From Psychrobacillus mangrovi (GTDB taxonomy: Bacteria > Bacillota > Bacilli > Bacillales_A > Planococcaceae): a stretch of DNA of 64,000 nucleotides. The position numbers were made by a program, and so were the translations under genes. The notes below the pieces were generated by a model. It saw nothing but the letters and a program-made list of their open reading frames with translations. It did not search any database and was not told the DNA's origin. Below, piece by piece: positions 43,915 through 53,871 of the stretch. The DNA lies in the NCBI RefSeq assembly GCF_037104765.1, contig NZ_JBAWSY010000014.1, positions 1-64,000 on the forward strand, given 5' to 3'. Positions within the stretch are counted from its first letter, which is position 1, and every line of letters starts with the position of its first letter.

Positions 43915-44619
43915 CTACTCCTGTTCAGGATTTCGTAAGTAATAACCAACGCCTCTTCTAGTTACAATCCATGTTGGATGACTTGGATTATCTTCAATCT
44001 TTTCTCGTAGACGTCGAATGGTTACATCTACCGTACGTACATCTCCAAAATAATCATAACCCCACACCGTTTGAAGTAAATGCTCACGAGTCATCACTTG
44101 TCCAATATGTTTCGCTAAATAATGTAACAATTCAAATTCTCGATGTGTTAATTCAATTGTTTCCTCTCTCTTTAACACTAAGTATGCATCAGGTTGAATT
44201 ATTAGTGGACCAATTGTAATATCATTTGTTATTACTTCTGCATCTTCTTGAATCGTTTGATGTCTTCTCATATTTGCCTTAACTCGTGCGATAAGCTCAC
44301 GCGTACTAAATGGTTTAGTTACATAATCATCCGCACCTAATTCTAAACCAAGTACTTTATCAATCTCCGAATCTTTTGCAGTTAGCATTATAATCGGAAA
44401 ATCATATCTTTTACGAATCTCTCTGCATACTTCCATTCCATCTCTATTTGGAAGCATAATATCTAATAGCATTAAATCTGGTTGAAATTCTTCTACCTTT
44501 TTTAATGCTTCATCGCCGTCATATGCACAAAATACTTGATAACCTTCTTTTTTCAAATTGAATTGAAGTATATCTGCAATCGGTTTTTCATCATCAACTA
44601 CTAATATTTTCTTACTCAT
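43915..44619 (-). CDS. walR: Essential response regulator WalR
   Basis: 234 residues: receiver domain (KILVVDDEKPIADILQFNLK, phospho-acceptor Asp in LMLLDIMLPNRDG, KPFSTRELIARVKA) and OmpR-type winged helix (LTHREFELLHYLAKHIGQVM, DVTIRRLREKIEDNP). It is the first gene of the walRK-yycHI-walJ operon and controls wall hydrolases. Confidence 0.97.
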   Translation of the reverse strand: MSKKILVVDDEKPIADILQFNLKKEGYQVFCAYDGDEALKKVEEFQPDLMLLDIMLPNRDGMEVCREIRKRYDFPIIMLTAKDSEIDKVLGLELGADDYVTKPFSTRELIARVKANMRRHQTIQEDAEVITNDITIGPLIIQPDAYLVLKREETIELTHREFELLHYLAKHIGQVMTREHLLQTVWGYDYFGDVRTVDVTIRRLREKIEDNPSHPTWIVTRRGVGYYLRNPEQE

Positions 44620-44758
44620 CAGTTGAACCTCTTTTCGTAATTTGATCTATTTAAATGTTTTTATCTTTTACATTCATTCTCTTACTCTACCATGCTTTTG
44701 AACTAATCGCATTAATTTAAGAATACCATAAATTGAATTAGTCGATGCTTGTCGAAAT

Positions 44759-44772
44759 ATTTCCTGGGAAAT
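44759..44772. promoter_or_regulatory. Candidate Noc-binding site upstream of walR
   Basis: ATTTCCTGGGAAAT is nearly palindromic and matches the Noc consensus ATTTCCCGGGAAAT at 13 of 14. It lies in the walR upstream gap. Confidence 0.5.
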
Positions 44773-44823
44773 TTATTTTACAATCATTCTTCATGTACCT
44801 ATGTATGCCATTTCTCAATTAAA

Positions 44824-44853
44824 AAAGAGATAGCCAATCTAGTGACTATCTCT
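44824..44853 (-). terminator. Terminator of the M23 peptidase gene
   Basis: AAGAGATAG pairs with CTATCTCTT, followed on the minus strand by a T-run. Confidence 0.75.
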
Positions 44854-44862
44854 TCCATACTA

Positions 44863-46338
44863 TTATTTTAACACGGTCAACGGATTAATCGTAACTCCAT
44901 TTTTTTCTACTTCAAAATGTAAGTGAGTTCCAGTTGAACGACCCGTACTTCCCATAATCCCTAATTTAGAACCTTGGGGAACGACATCTCCAACACTAAC
45001 ACTTATAGAAGATAGATGTGCGTATGTTGTTTTGTACCCGTTTTTGTGATCGACAATTACTCTATTACCATATGTACCGTCCGATCCAGCAGCTACTACA
45101 ACTCCATTGTCTGTTGCTTTAATGTCAAACCCACTTGGTCTTGCAATATCAATTCCTTCATGTTGACGTCCCCAACGGTGACCCATTTTACTTGAAATAT
45201 ATCCACCTTCAGCTGGCCAAGCAAATTCTCCTGATCCACGAGAAGGCATTACTTTTGTTCCTTTTAAAGTGATTTGATCTTTTGGTTTAACCAAAACAGT
45301 TTCTTCAATAACGGATTGGCCTGCTTCCACACCATTTTCTTTACGTACAAGATAGGTTGCTTCTCTCTTACCATCAGTACCTTCTTGTTTTACTTTCGTA
45401 TCGCCTTTATACATTTCTTCTGATACTTCTATTTTTTTATTATGGTTTATTACTTCAATTGCTTTCTTTTCATACAGTACATCTACATTAATAAGTGGTT
45501 TTAAAACTGTTACATTTATCTCTTGACCTATTTGTAGCAACGTAGAGTCGGTCATACCAGGATTGATTTTCATCAACTCATCTGTTGTTAAGTTATGATC
45601 ACTGGCAATCGTGCCTAATACATCTCCCTCTGCTACTTTATACGTCTCTTGTTCTAGTGTTCCTTCTAATAGAAGTTTAACGGCATCATCCGGTGATACA
45701 ATTTTTTCTGGGTTTACATCAACTGTTACTCCAGAAACTTCTTCTTTTAAAATTATTTCTTTAATACGCGTTTCATTTTCTTTTAATTCGGGTAAAGTTT
45801 CAATAGTACTCTTTCTTGCTTCCAGTTCGTTTAACTCATCTTCTGTTACAAAATGTAATTTTAGTTTTCGGATAGCTTCTTGATATGCTTCCAAGTCTTT
45901 GACGTAGACTGCCATCTCGTCATTGATAGATAATGCAAATGCTGTTGCTTCTATTTCTATAAGTTCCTCTAACTTTTGAAGTGTAGCATCATCGTTCGTA
46001 GATGAAGTAAAAACTTGCTCTGGTATTACCGAGAGATTGGAATCAGCTTTTAAAGGGAGATTTTCGTACTGGGAGCTTGAATCCTTCACTTTTGCATTTA
46101 ACATGGTCTGCATTGCTTTTTTATCAGATAATGCTCCGACATATTTTCCATTTGAGTATATATGGTAGATTTCTTTTAAAGTATTATTTTCACTTTCATT
46201 TGCAAAAGCCATATTAATAGATACACTTGAAATAAGTAACATTGAAACTGCTGCTTTTTTCATTATATTTGATCTTCTGTTTGAAAGAACCTCTAAATAA
46301 TTACTCTTCTGTTCTTCATTCTTTCTTTTCAAAAACAT
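44863..46338 (-). CDS. LysM-G5-M23 peptidoglycan metallopeptidase
   Basis: 491 residues: an N-terminal cytosolic/signal-anchor region (AAVSMLLISSVSINMAFANE), a helical region, LysM (YKVAEGDVLGTIASDHNLTT), a G5 domain (KREATYLVRKENGVEAGQSV onward) and an M23 domain with zinc ligands in GRQHEGIDIA and THLHFEVEKNG. The HxxxD and HxH motifs are intact, so it should be an active endopeptidase. Its location between purA and walR is common in Planococcaceae and suits control by WalR, although I found no clear WalR box. Confidence 0.9.
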   Translation of the reverse strand: MFLKRKNEEQKSNYLEVLSNRRSNIMKKAAVSMLLISSVSINMAFANESENNTLKEIYHIYSNGKYVGALSDKKAMQTMLNAKVKDSSSQYENLPLKADSNLSVIPEQVFTSSTNDDATLQKLEELIEIEATAFALSINDEMAVYVKDLEAYQEAIRKLKLHFVTEDELNELEARKSTIETLPELKENETRIKEIILKEEVSGVTVDVNPEKIVSPDDAVKLLLEGTLEQETYKVAEGDVLGTIASDHNLTTDELMKINPGMTDSTLLQIGQEINVTVLKPLINVDVLYEKKAIEVINHNKKIEVSEEMYKGDTKVKQEGTDGKREATYLVRKENGVEAGQSVIEETVLVKPKDQITLKGTKVMPSRGSGEFAWPAEGGYISSKMGHRWGRQHEGIDIARPSGFDIKATDNGVVVAAGSDGTYGNRVIVDHKNGYKTTYAHLSSISVSVGDVVPQGSKLGIMGSTGRSTGTHLHFEVEKNGVTINPLTVLK

Positions 46339-46640
46339 GATAAAGCCCCTTCCAAGTTCATAAAAAATTACTTTCCTTTTTTCAGGCTCTTTTAATTTAA
46401 CATAATTGACTTAATCTAGTATAGAAATAGGACGCTTTGTAAAGAAACTGTATAATTAGAACCATTATATTGAATATAATTCCATTATATTCTATTTTAA
46501 TATGAATCAATAAATATTTTAACAACTTATATCTAATCTTTTACCAAAAAATCAGTAGTTTATACATATTCTCTCATTATTCTCTGTTATATTTGTCATA
46601 ATGGAAGATTAAAAATTGATTCAATTGGTTTATTTCGACA
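46339..46640. other. Gene-free AT-rich stretch upstream of the M23 gene
   Basis: It probably holds the M23 promoter. I looked for a WalR double TGTWAH repeat and found no convincing match, and no gene or structured RNA. Confidence 0.35.
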
Positions 46641-46678
46641 AAAAAACTGCCAAGAAAATAAAAATCTTCTTGGCAGTT
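46641..46678 (-). terminator. Terminator of purA
   Basis: AACTGCCAAGAA pairs perfectly with TTCTTGGCAGTT, followed on the minus strand by a T-run. Confidence 0.85.
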
Positions 46679-46697
46679 AATTAATTTAGGCGTTTTA

Positions 46698-47984
46698 TTA
46701 ACGCCAAACACTAGAAATAATATTTGTTTGTGTACGATCTGGTCCTACAGAGAAGATAGAGATTGGTACACCTGTCAGTTGTGAAATACGCTCTAAATAA
46801 TGGCGAGCCGTTTCAGGTAGTTCATCAAGTGTTTTACATTTTGTAATATCTTCGCTCCAACCTGGTAGCTCTTCATATACTGGCTCACACTCAGCAAGAA
46901 TACGAAGATTAGCTGGATATTCAGTAATTAACTCACCTTTGTATCTATATGCAGTACAAAGTTTTACAGTTTCTAAACCAGTTAATACATCAATTGAGTT
47001 AACAGTCAAATCTGTTAAACCACTTACGCGACGAGCATGTCTAATAACTACAGTATCAAACCATCCAATACGACGTGGTCTTCCTGTAGTTGTACCGTAT
47101 TCTTTACCAACTTCACGAATTTGACTACCAATTTCATCGAATAATTCTGTTGGGAATGGGCCATCTCCTACACGAGAAGTATACGCTTTACATACACCAA
47201 CAACATGTGTAATTTTTGTTGGACCTACACCAGCACCAATTGTTACCCCACCCGCCACTGGGTTAGAAGACGTAACAAAAGGATATGTACCTTGGTCAAT
47301 ATCAAGCATAACACCTTGTGCACCTTCAAATAATACACGACGGCCTTCGTCTAAAGCGTCATTTAATACCTTTGAAGTATCTGTTACATATTTTTCAATT
47401 TCTTGACCATAACTATAGAACTCTTCCAAAATTTCATCTACAGTGAAACCTTTTGTTTCATAAAACTTCTCAAACATTCTATTTTTTTCTTCTAAATTAC
47501 GTTCTAATTTTTCTTTAAATATTTCATAATCCAATAGGTCTGCAATACGAATCCCAACACGAGCAGCTTTGTCCATATAAGCTGGACCAATCCCTTTACC
47601 TGTTGTCCCGATTTTATTTGCACCTCTACGAGCTTCTTCTACTTCATCTTGTTTTAAATGATAAGGAAGAATAACGTGTGCACGATTAGAAATACGTAAA
47701 TTTTCTGTCGTAATTCCTCGATCATGTAAACCTTTAAGTTCTTTTACAAGTGCTCTTGGATCCACTACCATCCCATTACCGATAACTGAGATTTTATCTT
47801 TGTAAAAAATACCTGAAGGAATAAGGTGAAGCTTGTATGTTTCTCCTCCAAAAATAATTGTATGCCCCGCATTATTACCACCTTGGTAACGTGCGATTAC
47901 TTCTGAATTCTCGGATAGAAAGTCTGTAATCTTCCCTTTTCCTTCGTCTCCCCATTGTGTACCTACCACTACTACTGATGGCAT
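46698..47984 (-). CDS. purA: Adenylosuccinate synthetase
   Basis: 428 residues from ATG 47984 (GGAGGTG upstream): VVVGTQWGDEGKGKITDFLS with the P-loop-like GDEGKGK, NNAGHTIIFGG, GTTGKGIGPAYMDKAARVGI and TTTGRPRRIGWFDTVV. It converts IMP plus Asp to adenylosuccinate using GTP. It is flanked by terminators on both sides, so is transcribed alone. Confidence 0.97.
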   Translation of the reverse strand: MPSVVVVGTQWGDEGKGKITDFLSENSEVIARYQGGNNAGHTIIFGGETYKLHLIPSGIFYKDKISVIGNGMVVDPRALVKELKGLHDRGITTENLRISNRAHVILPYHLKQDEVEEARRGANKIGTTGKGIGPAYMDKAARVGIRIADLLDYEIFKEKLERNLEEKNRMFEKFYETKGFTVDEILEEFYSYGQEIEKYVTDTSKVLNDALDEGRRVLFEGAQGVMLDIDQGTYPFVTSSNPVAGGVTIGAGVGPTKITHVVGVCKAYTSRVGDGPFPTELFDEIGSQIREVGKEYGTTTGRPRRIGWFDTVVIRHARRVSGLTDLTVNSIDVLTGLETVKLCTAYRYKGELITEYPANLRILAECEPVYEELPGWSEDITKCKTLDELPETARHYLERISQLTGVPISIFSVGPDRTQTNIISSVWR

Positions 47985-48077
47985 TGCCAACACCTCCGTC
48001 AGACATTTTATATGTCCTGATTCAAACAGTGTAATTGTACCAAGCTATGGTCTCATAGTCAACCGATATTAGGTAAA

Positions 48078-48121
48078 AACACGAACATATAAATGTAATA
48101 AAACATTTATCGTTCGTGTTC
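48078..48121 (-). terminator. Terminator of dnaB
   Basis: AACACGAAC and its continuation ATATAAATG pair with CATTTAT and CGTTCGTGTT around a short loop, twelve bases from the dnaB stop codon. Confidence 0.75.
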
Positions 48122-48132
48122 TTACCCTTTTC

Positions 48133-49488
48133 TTATGCTGGTGGAGCTTGATGCTGGCTCCAATCAATATTAACGAATTTGTTAAATTCCTTCACAAATG
48201 CTAGAGTCACCGTCCCAGTTGGGCCATTACGTTGTTTTGCAATGATGATCTCTATCATGTTTTGATTTTCCGTTTCTTTATCGTAATAATCTTCTCGATA
48301 CAAGAACGAAACAATATCCGCATCTTGCTCAATTGATCCCGATTCACGTAAATCGGACATCATTGGTCTTTTGTCTTGACGTTGCTCCACACCACGGGAG
48401 AGCTGTGATAAGGCAATAACAGGTACTTGTAGCTCCCTAGCTAGTCCTTTTAACGAACGCGAAATTTCAGAAACCTCTTGCTGTCTATTAGCTTGACTGC
48501 CGCCACTACCTTGGATTAGCTGCAAGTAATCAATTAAAATCATACCTAATCCAGACTCTTGCTTTAATCTTCGACATTTTGACCGTATTTCATTCACACG
48601 AATACCTGGTGTATCATCAATATAAATTCCAGCATTTGATAAACTACCCATGGCCATCGTTAGTTTTCGCCAATCCTCTGTTGTTAAAGAGCCTGTACGT
48701 AATACTTGTGCATCAATATTACCCTCTGCACAAAGTATACGCATAACTAACTGTTCTGCACCCATCTCTAGACTAAAAATTGCTACATTCTCATCGGTTT
48801 TAGTTGCAACATTTTGTGCAACATTCAATGCGAATGCAGTTTTCCCTACGGATGGACGAGCTGCTACGATGATTAAATCATTTCGTTGGAATCCAGCAGT
48901 TATTTTATCTAAATCTCGGAATCCTGTTGGAATACCTGTAACATCGCCTTTTCTCGAATGGAGTTTTTCGATGTTATCATATGTTTCCACTAAAACATCT
49001 TTAATATGCTGAAAGTCACCAGCATTTTTTCTGTTGGCAACTTCCATCATTTTTCGTTCAGCCTCTGATAATAGGGCCTCTACTTCATCTTCTCTTGTAA
49101 ATCCATCTTCAACAATAGTTGTAGCAACACGGATTAAACGGCGTAGTATTGATTTTTCTTCTACAATTTTTGCGTAATGTCCGATATTTGCTGCTGTAGG
49201 TACTGCATTAGCTATCTCACTTATGTAAGAAATACCGCCAACATCTTCTAATTCTTTTTTGGCAGAAAGTTCTTCCGTTACAGTGACAACATCGATTGCT
49301 TTCCCTTGATCACTTATTCGAAGCATCGTTTGGAATATTTTCTGATGTGCTACTCGGAAAAAGTCTTCCGGCATAATAATTTCCGCTGCTGTTATTAATG
49401 CTTGCGGTTCTAAAAATATTGCTCCAATGACAGACTGCTCAGCTTCTTGGTTATGTGGTGGAACACGGTCCAATAATGGATCGCTCAT
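48133..49488 (-). CDS. dnaB: Replicative DNA helicase
   Basis: 451 residues (called DnaC in B. subtilis). The N-terminal DnaB domain (PPHNQEAEQSVIGAIFLEPQ) is followed by the RecA-like domain with Walker A AARPSVGKTAFAL, Walker B GMILIDYLQLI and PVIALSQLSRGVEQR. It has no intein. It is the hexameric fork helicase, 12 bp after rplI in the gdpP-rplI-dnaB operon. Confidence 0.96.
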   Translation of the reverse strand: MSDPLLDRVPPHNQEAEQSVIGAIFLEPQALITAAEIIMPEDFFRVAHQKIFQTMLRISDQGKAIDVVTVTEELSAKKELEDVGGISYISEIANAVPTAANIGHYAKIVEEKSILRRLIRVATTIVEDGFTREDEVEALLSEAERKMMEVANRKNAGDFQHIKDVLVETYDNIEKLHSRKGDVTGIPTGFRDLDKITAGFQRNDLIIVAARPSVGKTAFALNVAQNVATKTDENVAIFSLEMGAEQLVMRILCAEGNIDAQVLRTGSLTTEDWRKLTMAMGSLSNAGIYIDDTPGIRVNEIRSKCRRLKQESGLGMILIDYLQLIQGSGGSQANRQQEVSEISRSLKGLARELQVPVIALSQLSRGVEQRQDKRPMMSDLRESGSIEQDADIVSFLYREDYYDKETENQNMIEIIIAKQRNGPTGTVTLAFVKEFNKFVNIDWSQHQAPPA

Positions 49489-49500
49489 TGACCTCTCTCC

Positions 49501-49950
49501 TTACGCTTCTTCTGTTACATGTACTTTTAAAGTTGCTACTACTTCATGATGAAGCTTTACTGGAACATTTGTATATCCTAATGCTCGAATCGCATCTTCT
49601 AGCTCCATTTTACGTTTATCTATTTTAATACCATGTGATTTTTCTAATTGTGCGGCAATTTGCTTTGTTGTTACGGAACCAAACAAACGTCCATCATTAC
49701 CTGACTTTGCTTTCAATTCGACTGTTAATTGTTCTAATACTTCTTTTAACTTTTTCGCTTCAGCTAGTTCCTCTGCCGCTTCTTTTTCTGTTTTTTTCTT
49801 TTGCCCTTCTAACGCACTAATTGCTGCTGCATTTGCTTCAACAGCAAGTTTATTTTTTAATAAAAAATTATGCGCATAACCATCTGCGACTTCTTTAATT
49901 TCACCTTTTTTACCTTTACCTTTTACATCTTTTAAAAAAACTACTCTCAT
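49501..49950 (-). CDS. rplI: 50S ribosomal protein L9
   Basis: 149 residues: MRVVFLKDVKGKGKKGEIKE at the start, the long connecting helix (about 42-75) and the C-terminal rRNA-binding domain. Its ATG overlaps the gdpP stop by four bases. It binds 23S rRNA at the base of the L1 stalk. Confidence 0.96.
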   Translation of the reverse strand: MRVVFLKDVKGKGKKGEIKEVADGYAHNFLLKNKLAVEANAAAISALEGQKKKTEKEAAEELAEAKKLKEVLEQLTVELKAKSGNDGRLFGSVTTKQIAAQLEKSHGIKIDKRKMELEDAIRALGYTNVPVKLHHEVVATLKVHVTEEA

Positions 49951-51923
49951 TCTGCATTTCCTCCTTCTAATGTCTCTTCAATTGCTGTTTTTAGCATATT
50001 AATAGCTTCGTCAATTGTCGCATTTTCTAGTTGGCAAGCAGCATTTGTTAAATGGCCGCCACCGCTCATTCTTTCCATTATTAACTGGACATTTACATCA
50101 CCAAGAGATCTTGCGCTAATCCCAATAACCGAATCACTTCTATAACCAACTACAAACGAAGCTGTTATATTATTCATTGTTAATAAAATATCTGCAGTTT
50201 GTGCGAGTAATACTTGGCTATAGGAAGCATCTTCTATGCCATGCGCAATAGCAATACCTGGCTTAAAAAATTCAACTGTTTGAACAATTTTAGAACGTTC
50301 AATATACGTATCTATATCTTCTTTTAACATCCTTTGTACTAAAACAGTATCTGCACCTTGTGTTCGAAGATAAGACGCTGCTTCAAAGGTTCTAGCACCT
50401 GTACGAAGCGTGAAACTCTTAGTATCTACAATTATTCCTGCAAGCATAGAGGTAGCTTCAAGCATTGTTATTTTTTCATTCTTCGGTTGGTACTCTATTA
50501 ACTCTGTTACAAGTTCTGACGTAGAGGATGCATATGGTTCCATATATACAAGTAACGTATTGGAAATGAACTCCTCACCTCTTCGATGATGATCGATTAC
50601 AACAACCTTTTCTGCTCTATTTAGTAATTTTTCATCAATAACTAGACTAGGTTTATGGGTGTCCACTACTACTAATAAAGTTTTATCGGTCATTCTATTA
50701 ACAGCTTCTTCCGGACTGATAAAACGCTCATATAGCTCTGGTTTCCCTTTAATTTCATCCATTAATCGAAGAACACTTTTGTCTAATTCATTAAAATCGA
50801 TTACTACATAACCTTCGACCTTATTCATTTGGGCCATTTTTCTAACCCCTACAGCTGCTCCAATTGCATCCATATCCGGCAACCGATGTCCCATAACAAA
50901 TACTTGATCACTATCCTGTATTAAATCACGAAGAGCATGTGAAATTACTCGTGCTCTTACACGCGTCCTTTTTTCTACGGGGTTTGTTTTTCCACCATAA
51001 AATTTTACTTTTCCATTTGGTTGTTTAATCGCTACTTGATCTCCACCTCTTCCAAGTACCAGATCCAAGCTCGATTGTGATAGTTCTCCCAGTTCGACTA
51101 GTGAAGTAGACCCCGCACCCACACCTACACTTAATGTTAAGGAAAAGCCAAATTTTGAAGTAGTTTCTCTTATATCATCTAATATTGAGAATTTATTTTT
51201 TTCTAGCTCAACAAGAATTGATTCATTAAACACAGCTAAGAAGCGCTCAGAGGAAATTCTTTTTACATATATACCGTATTTTGCTCCCCAGTCATTCACA
51301 CAAGAAGTCACAATACTATTTAACTGTCCTCTTGTTTGATCATCCATCCCTTGTGCAATCTCATCGTAATTATCGATATATAAAATGGCTATTACTGTTC
51401 TATCTCCGTAATACAACGATTCAATTTCTACTTGTTCCGTAATATCAAAGAAATATAGTAATTTTTCTTCCGCCTTATAAAATACTTTATAATCATTGTT
51501 ATCTAAGGAAATCGTAATTTCTTTCGAATCCTCTTGCTTGATAAGCTGTTGAAAGTCTTTAGAGATAGACAGAAGCTCCTCCCCGATAATCGTGTCAAAC
51601 GGAAGCTTTTGAGACATATAGGGATTTGCCCATTCAATGATATATTGATCATTTATCAATAATATACCGATTGGCATTTCTAGCAATGCTTCTTCTCCGA
51701 CTTTTTTCATGCGATAAGATAGGGTTTCGATATGTCTTTCCGTTTCTTCGTAAACCCGTTTTTCTAAAATCCATCCATATATAGATACTCCAATAACTAA
51801 TAAAGCAAATAATAAGCCAACGATTAAATTGTTAGACAGGAGTAAATAAGATGCAACCCCACCGAGAAGCATAAACAAAATGAGTGGATATCGAATTGGT
51901 CGTTTTCTAAAAAAAGACGCCAC
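49947..51923 (-). CDS. gdpP: Cyclic-di-AMP phosphodiesterase GdpP
   Basis: 658 residues: two N-terminal helices, a PAS domain (about 85-150), a degenerate GGDEF domain (SVGVGAGSTSLVELGELSQS) and DHH/DHHA1 catalytic domains with GHRLPDMDAIGAAVG, VVVDTHKPSLV, VVIDHHRRGEEF and the GGGH motif (SGGGHLTNAA). It hydrolyses c-di-AMP and so links to potassium and wall homeostasis. It overlaps rplI. Confidence 0.95.
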   Translation of the reverse strand: MASFFRKRPIRYPLILFMLLGGVASYLLLSNNLIVGLLFALLVIGVSIYGWILEKRVYEETERHIETLSYRMKKVGEEALLEMPIGILLINDQYIIEWANPYMSQKLPFDTIIGEELLSISKDFQQLIKQEDSKEITISLDNNDYKVFYKAEEKLLYFFDITEQVEIESLYYGDRTVIAILYIDNYDEIAQGMDDQTRGQLNSIVTSCVNDWGAKYGIYVKRISSERFLAVFNESILVELEKNKFSILDDIRETTSKFGFSLTLSVGVGAGSTSLVELGELSQSSLDLVLGRGGDQVAIKQPNGKVKFYGGKTNPVEKRTRVRARVISHALRDLIQDSDQVFVMGHRLPDMDAIGAAVGVRKMAQMNKVEGYVVIDFNELDKSVLRLMDEIKGKPELYERFISPEEAVNRMTDKTLLVVVDTHKPSLVIDEKLLNRAEKVVVIDHHRRGEEFISNTLLVYMEPYASSTSELVTELIEYQPKNEKITMLEATSMLAGIIVDTKSFTLRTGARTFEAASYLRTQGADTVLVQRMLKEDIDTYIERSKIVQTVEFFKPGIAIAHGIEDASYSQVLLAQTADILLTMNNITASFVVGYRSDSVIGISARSLGDVNVQLIMERMSGGGHLTNAACQLENATIDEAINMLKTAIEETLEGGNAE

Positions 51924-51935
51924 CTGATCAGCTCC

Positions 51936-52877
51936 TTATTTTTTGTGCCTGCCTTGTAAATAACTTCTCAAATTAAAACCTAGGTCAAAAACACCTAGTA
52001 TTATGGTAAATGTAAATAATGGTATGGCTAGAAATGTCCCAAGAACTGCCGTCCACTTTGGGTAGCCTTTTATATAAAAGTAATAGTGAATCAATGAAAC
52101 ACCTTGTAAAAACAATAGAGCTCGCAAAATAAACATGGCATTGATCGTTGCCATATATCCAAATGATCCAATTTCATAAGAAATGATTAAGGTTAATATG
52201 GATACGATTAAATAATACCATAACACTGCTTTAGGTAGTTTAAAATCCATAAACTTTGGAAACCTAGGTACTTGTATCTTTAACTTCTTTAATAAGGATA
52301 AATTAATGGACAAATAGATGATCGCTGACAAGAACATTGCCACAATAAAATATGACGGCATCATTGTTTTTAATAATAATAAAGCCCGTTCTACCCGTTC
52401 ATCATAATCTGCTGGTAACTGTCCAACTGAAGACATGATATTTCCCGCTTGTTCGTAGTATATTTCAAAGGCTTCAAAAAATTGCTCAACAAAATTAATA
52501 TTTAGGATCAAAATAGACATTATGTATTGTACAGCCGTCATGAGTAATAAAAAAATTCCAGAGGTCATTAGAAGATAAAGTTTTGACTTATTATTTCTAA
52601 TACCATCTCCGATGATTAACCCTAATGGTGCAACAATTAATGCAAATATTAAACCAAAAATACCGCCAATAATAAAGGAGATAACTAACCCAATTATCGT
52701 TACATATATAGCATATTTTCTTTCAAATTTGGCGCTGAACCAAGCAATTGGTAAGGGCACAATAAATGAAGTGATCAATCCTAATATCGGAATATACACG
52801 GTCATTGCTAAAAGGATTGCAAATAGTGCAATCATCATAGCTCCATATGTTAAATAGCTTGTCTGATTTTTTTGCAT
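51936..52877 (-). CDS. yybS: DUF2232 membrane protein (YybS)
   Basis: 313 residues with about eight hydrophobic segments (TYGAMMIALFAILLAMTVYI, IPILGLITSFIVPLPIAWF). It is the YybS family, always next to gdpP in Bacillales; function unknown, although the fold is reminiscent of ECF S components. The gene is 12 bp upstream of gdpP and probably leads the gdpP-rplI-dnaB operon. Confidence 0.88.
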   Translation of the reverse strand: MQKNQTSYLTYGAMMIALFAILLAMTVYIPILGLITSFIVPLPIAWFSAKFERKYAIYVTIIGLVISFIIGGIFGLIFALIVAPLGLIIGDGIRNNKSKLYLLMTSGIFLLLMTAVQYIMSILILNINFVEQFFEAFEIYYEQAGNIMSSVGQLPADYDERVERALLLLKTMMPSYFIVAMFLSAIIYLSINLSLLKKLKIQVPRFPKFMDFKLPKAVLWYYLIVSILTLIISYEIGSFGYMATINAMFILRALLFLQGVSLIHYYFYIKGYPKWTAVLGTFLAIPLFTFTIILGVFDLGFNLRSYLQGRHKK

Positions 52878-52980
52878 GAAGGACCTTCCTTTGCTGTAAT
52901 CATCTATTCATTGTAACAGATTTCTTCTTACAACTAAATTCCTTTTGTTTGAACTAGAAATAATAGGTAAAAGAACAATA

Positions 52981-53006
52981 AAAAAAAGACCGGTTTCCCG
53001 GTCCTT
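52981..53006 (-). terminator. Terminator of the rpsF-ssb-rpsR operon
   Basis: GACCGG pairs with CCGGTC across TTTC, followed on the minus strand by a long T-run. Confidence 0.85.
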
Positions 53007-53019
53007 ACTATTTATAAAC

Positions 53020-53256
53020 TTATCTCTCTTCAGAAGAAAATGGTAGTAATGCCATTATACGAGATACTTTGATAGCTCTTGTTAACTTACGTTGATACTT
53101 CGCGCTAGTTCCTGTCACACGACGTGGAAGAATTTTTCCACGTTCTGACACGAATTTTTTCAACAAATCTACATCTTTATAATCAATGTGTGTAATGTTG
53201 TTAGCTGTGAAGTAACAAACTTTACGGCGTCTTTTGCCTCCGCGACGTGGTGCCAT
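53020..53256 (-). CDS. rpsR: 30S ribosomal protein S18
   Basis: 78 residues: RRGGKRRRKVCYFTANNITH, then IDYKDVDLLKKFVSERGKIL and RRVTGTSAKYQRKLTRAIK. It retains one zinc-type cysteine (Cys13), so it is not the four-cysteine form. It binds S6 in the small subunit platform. It is last of the rpsF-ssb-rpsR operon. Confidence 0.97.
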   Translation of the reverse strand: MAPRRGGKRRRKVCYFTANNITHIDYKDVDLLKKFVSERGKILPRRVTGTSAKYQRKLTRAIKVSRIMALLPFSSEER

Positions 53257-53327
53257 AATAGATTGCCTCCTTTTCGATTAAAGTAAAATGTGGGAAGTCC
53301 TTATCAACTTTATTCAGTTGAATAAAG

Positions 53328-53828
53328 TTAAAACGGTAGATCGTCATCCGATACTTCGATTGGCCCGCTACTGTTTGCAAATGGGTCTTCATCCACACGT
53401 GTATAGTTTTGCTGATTCATTGGTTGGTTTTGCTGATATGTTGGATATGGATTTTGCTGTTGTCCGCCACCAAACGATTGTCCGCCTTGGTTACGGTCTC
53501 CAGAACTATTACGTGGTTCTAAGAACTGAACGCTGTCTGCAACAACATCCGTCGTATAAACACGTTTACCATCTTGTCCTTCATAACTGCCTGTCTGGAT
53601 ACGCCCTTCAACACCTGCTAAACTTCCTTTTTTCAAGTAGTTAGCTGTGTTTTCCGCTTGTTTTCTCCAAACGACACAGTTGATAAAATCAGCTTCTCTT
53701 TCACCCTGTTGGTTGGAGAATGTTCGATTTACTGCTAGGGTAAATCTTGCCATTGCAACACCGCTTGGCGTATAGCGAAGTTCCGGATCTTTTGTTAGTC
53801 TTCCAACTAAAACGACACGGTTAATCAT
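53328..53828 (-). CDS. ssb: Single-stranded DNA-binding protein
   Basis: 166 residues: OB fold MINRVVLVGRLTKDPELRYT, FINCVVWRKQAENTANYLKK, then a Gly/Gln/Asn-rich linker and the acidic tail EVSDDDLPF that recruits repair and replication partners. It lies between rpsF and rpsR, the standard Bacillales order; it is SsbA rather than the competence-type SsbB by context. Confidence 0.96.
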   Translation of the reverse strand: MINRVVLVGRLTKDPELRYTPSGVAMARFTLAVNRTFSNQQGEREADFINCVVWRKQAENTANYLKKGSLAGVEGRIQTGSYEGQDGKRVYTTDVVADSVQFLEPRNSSGDRNQGGQSFGGGQQQNPYPTYQQNQPMNQQNYTRVDEDPFANSSGPIEVSDDDLPF

Positions 53829-53871
53829 CAGTGTACAACCTCCCTTAATCAGCTTTTGTTAGTCAATTTTA

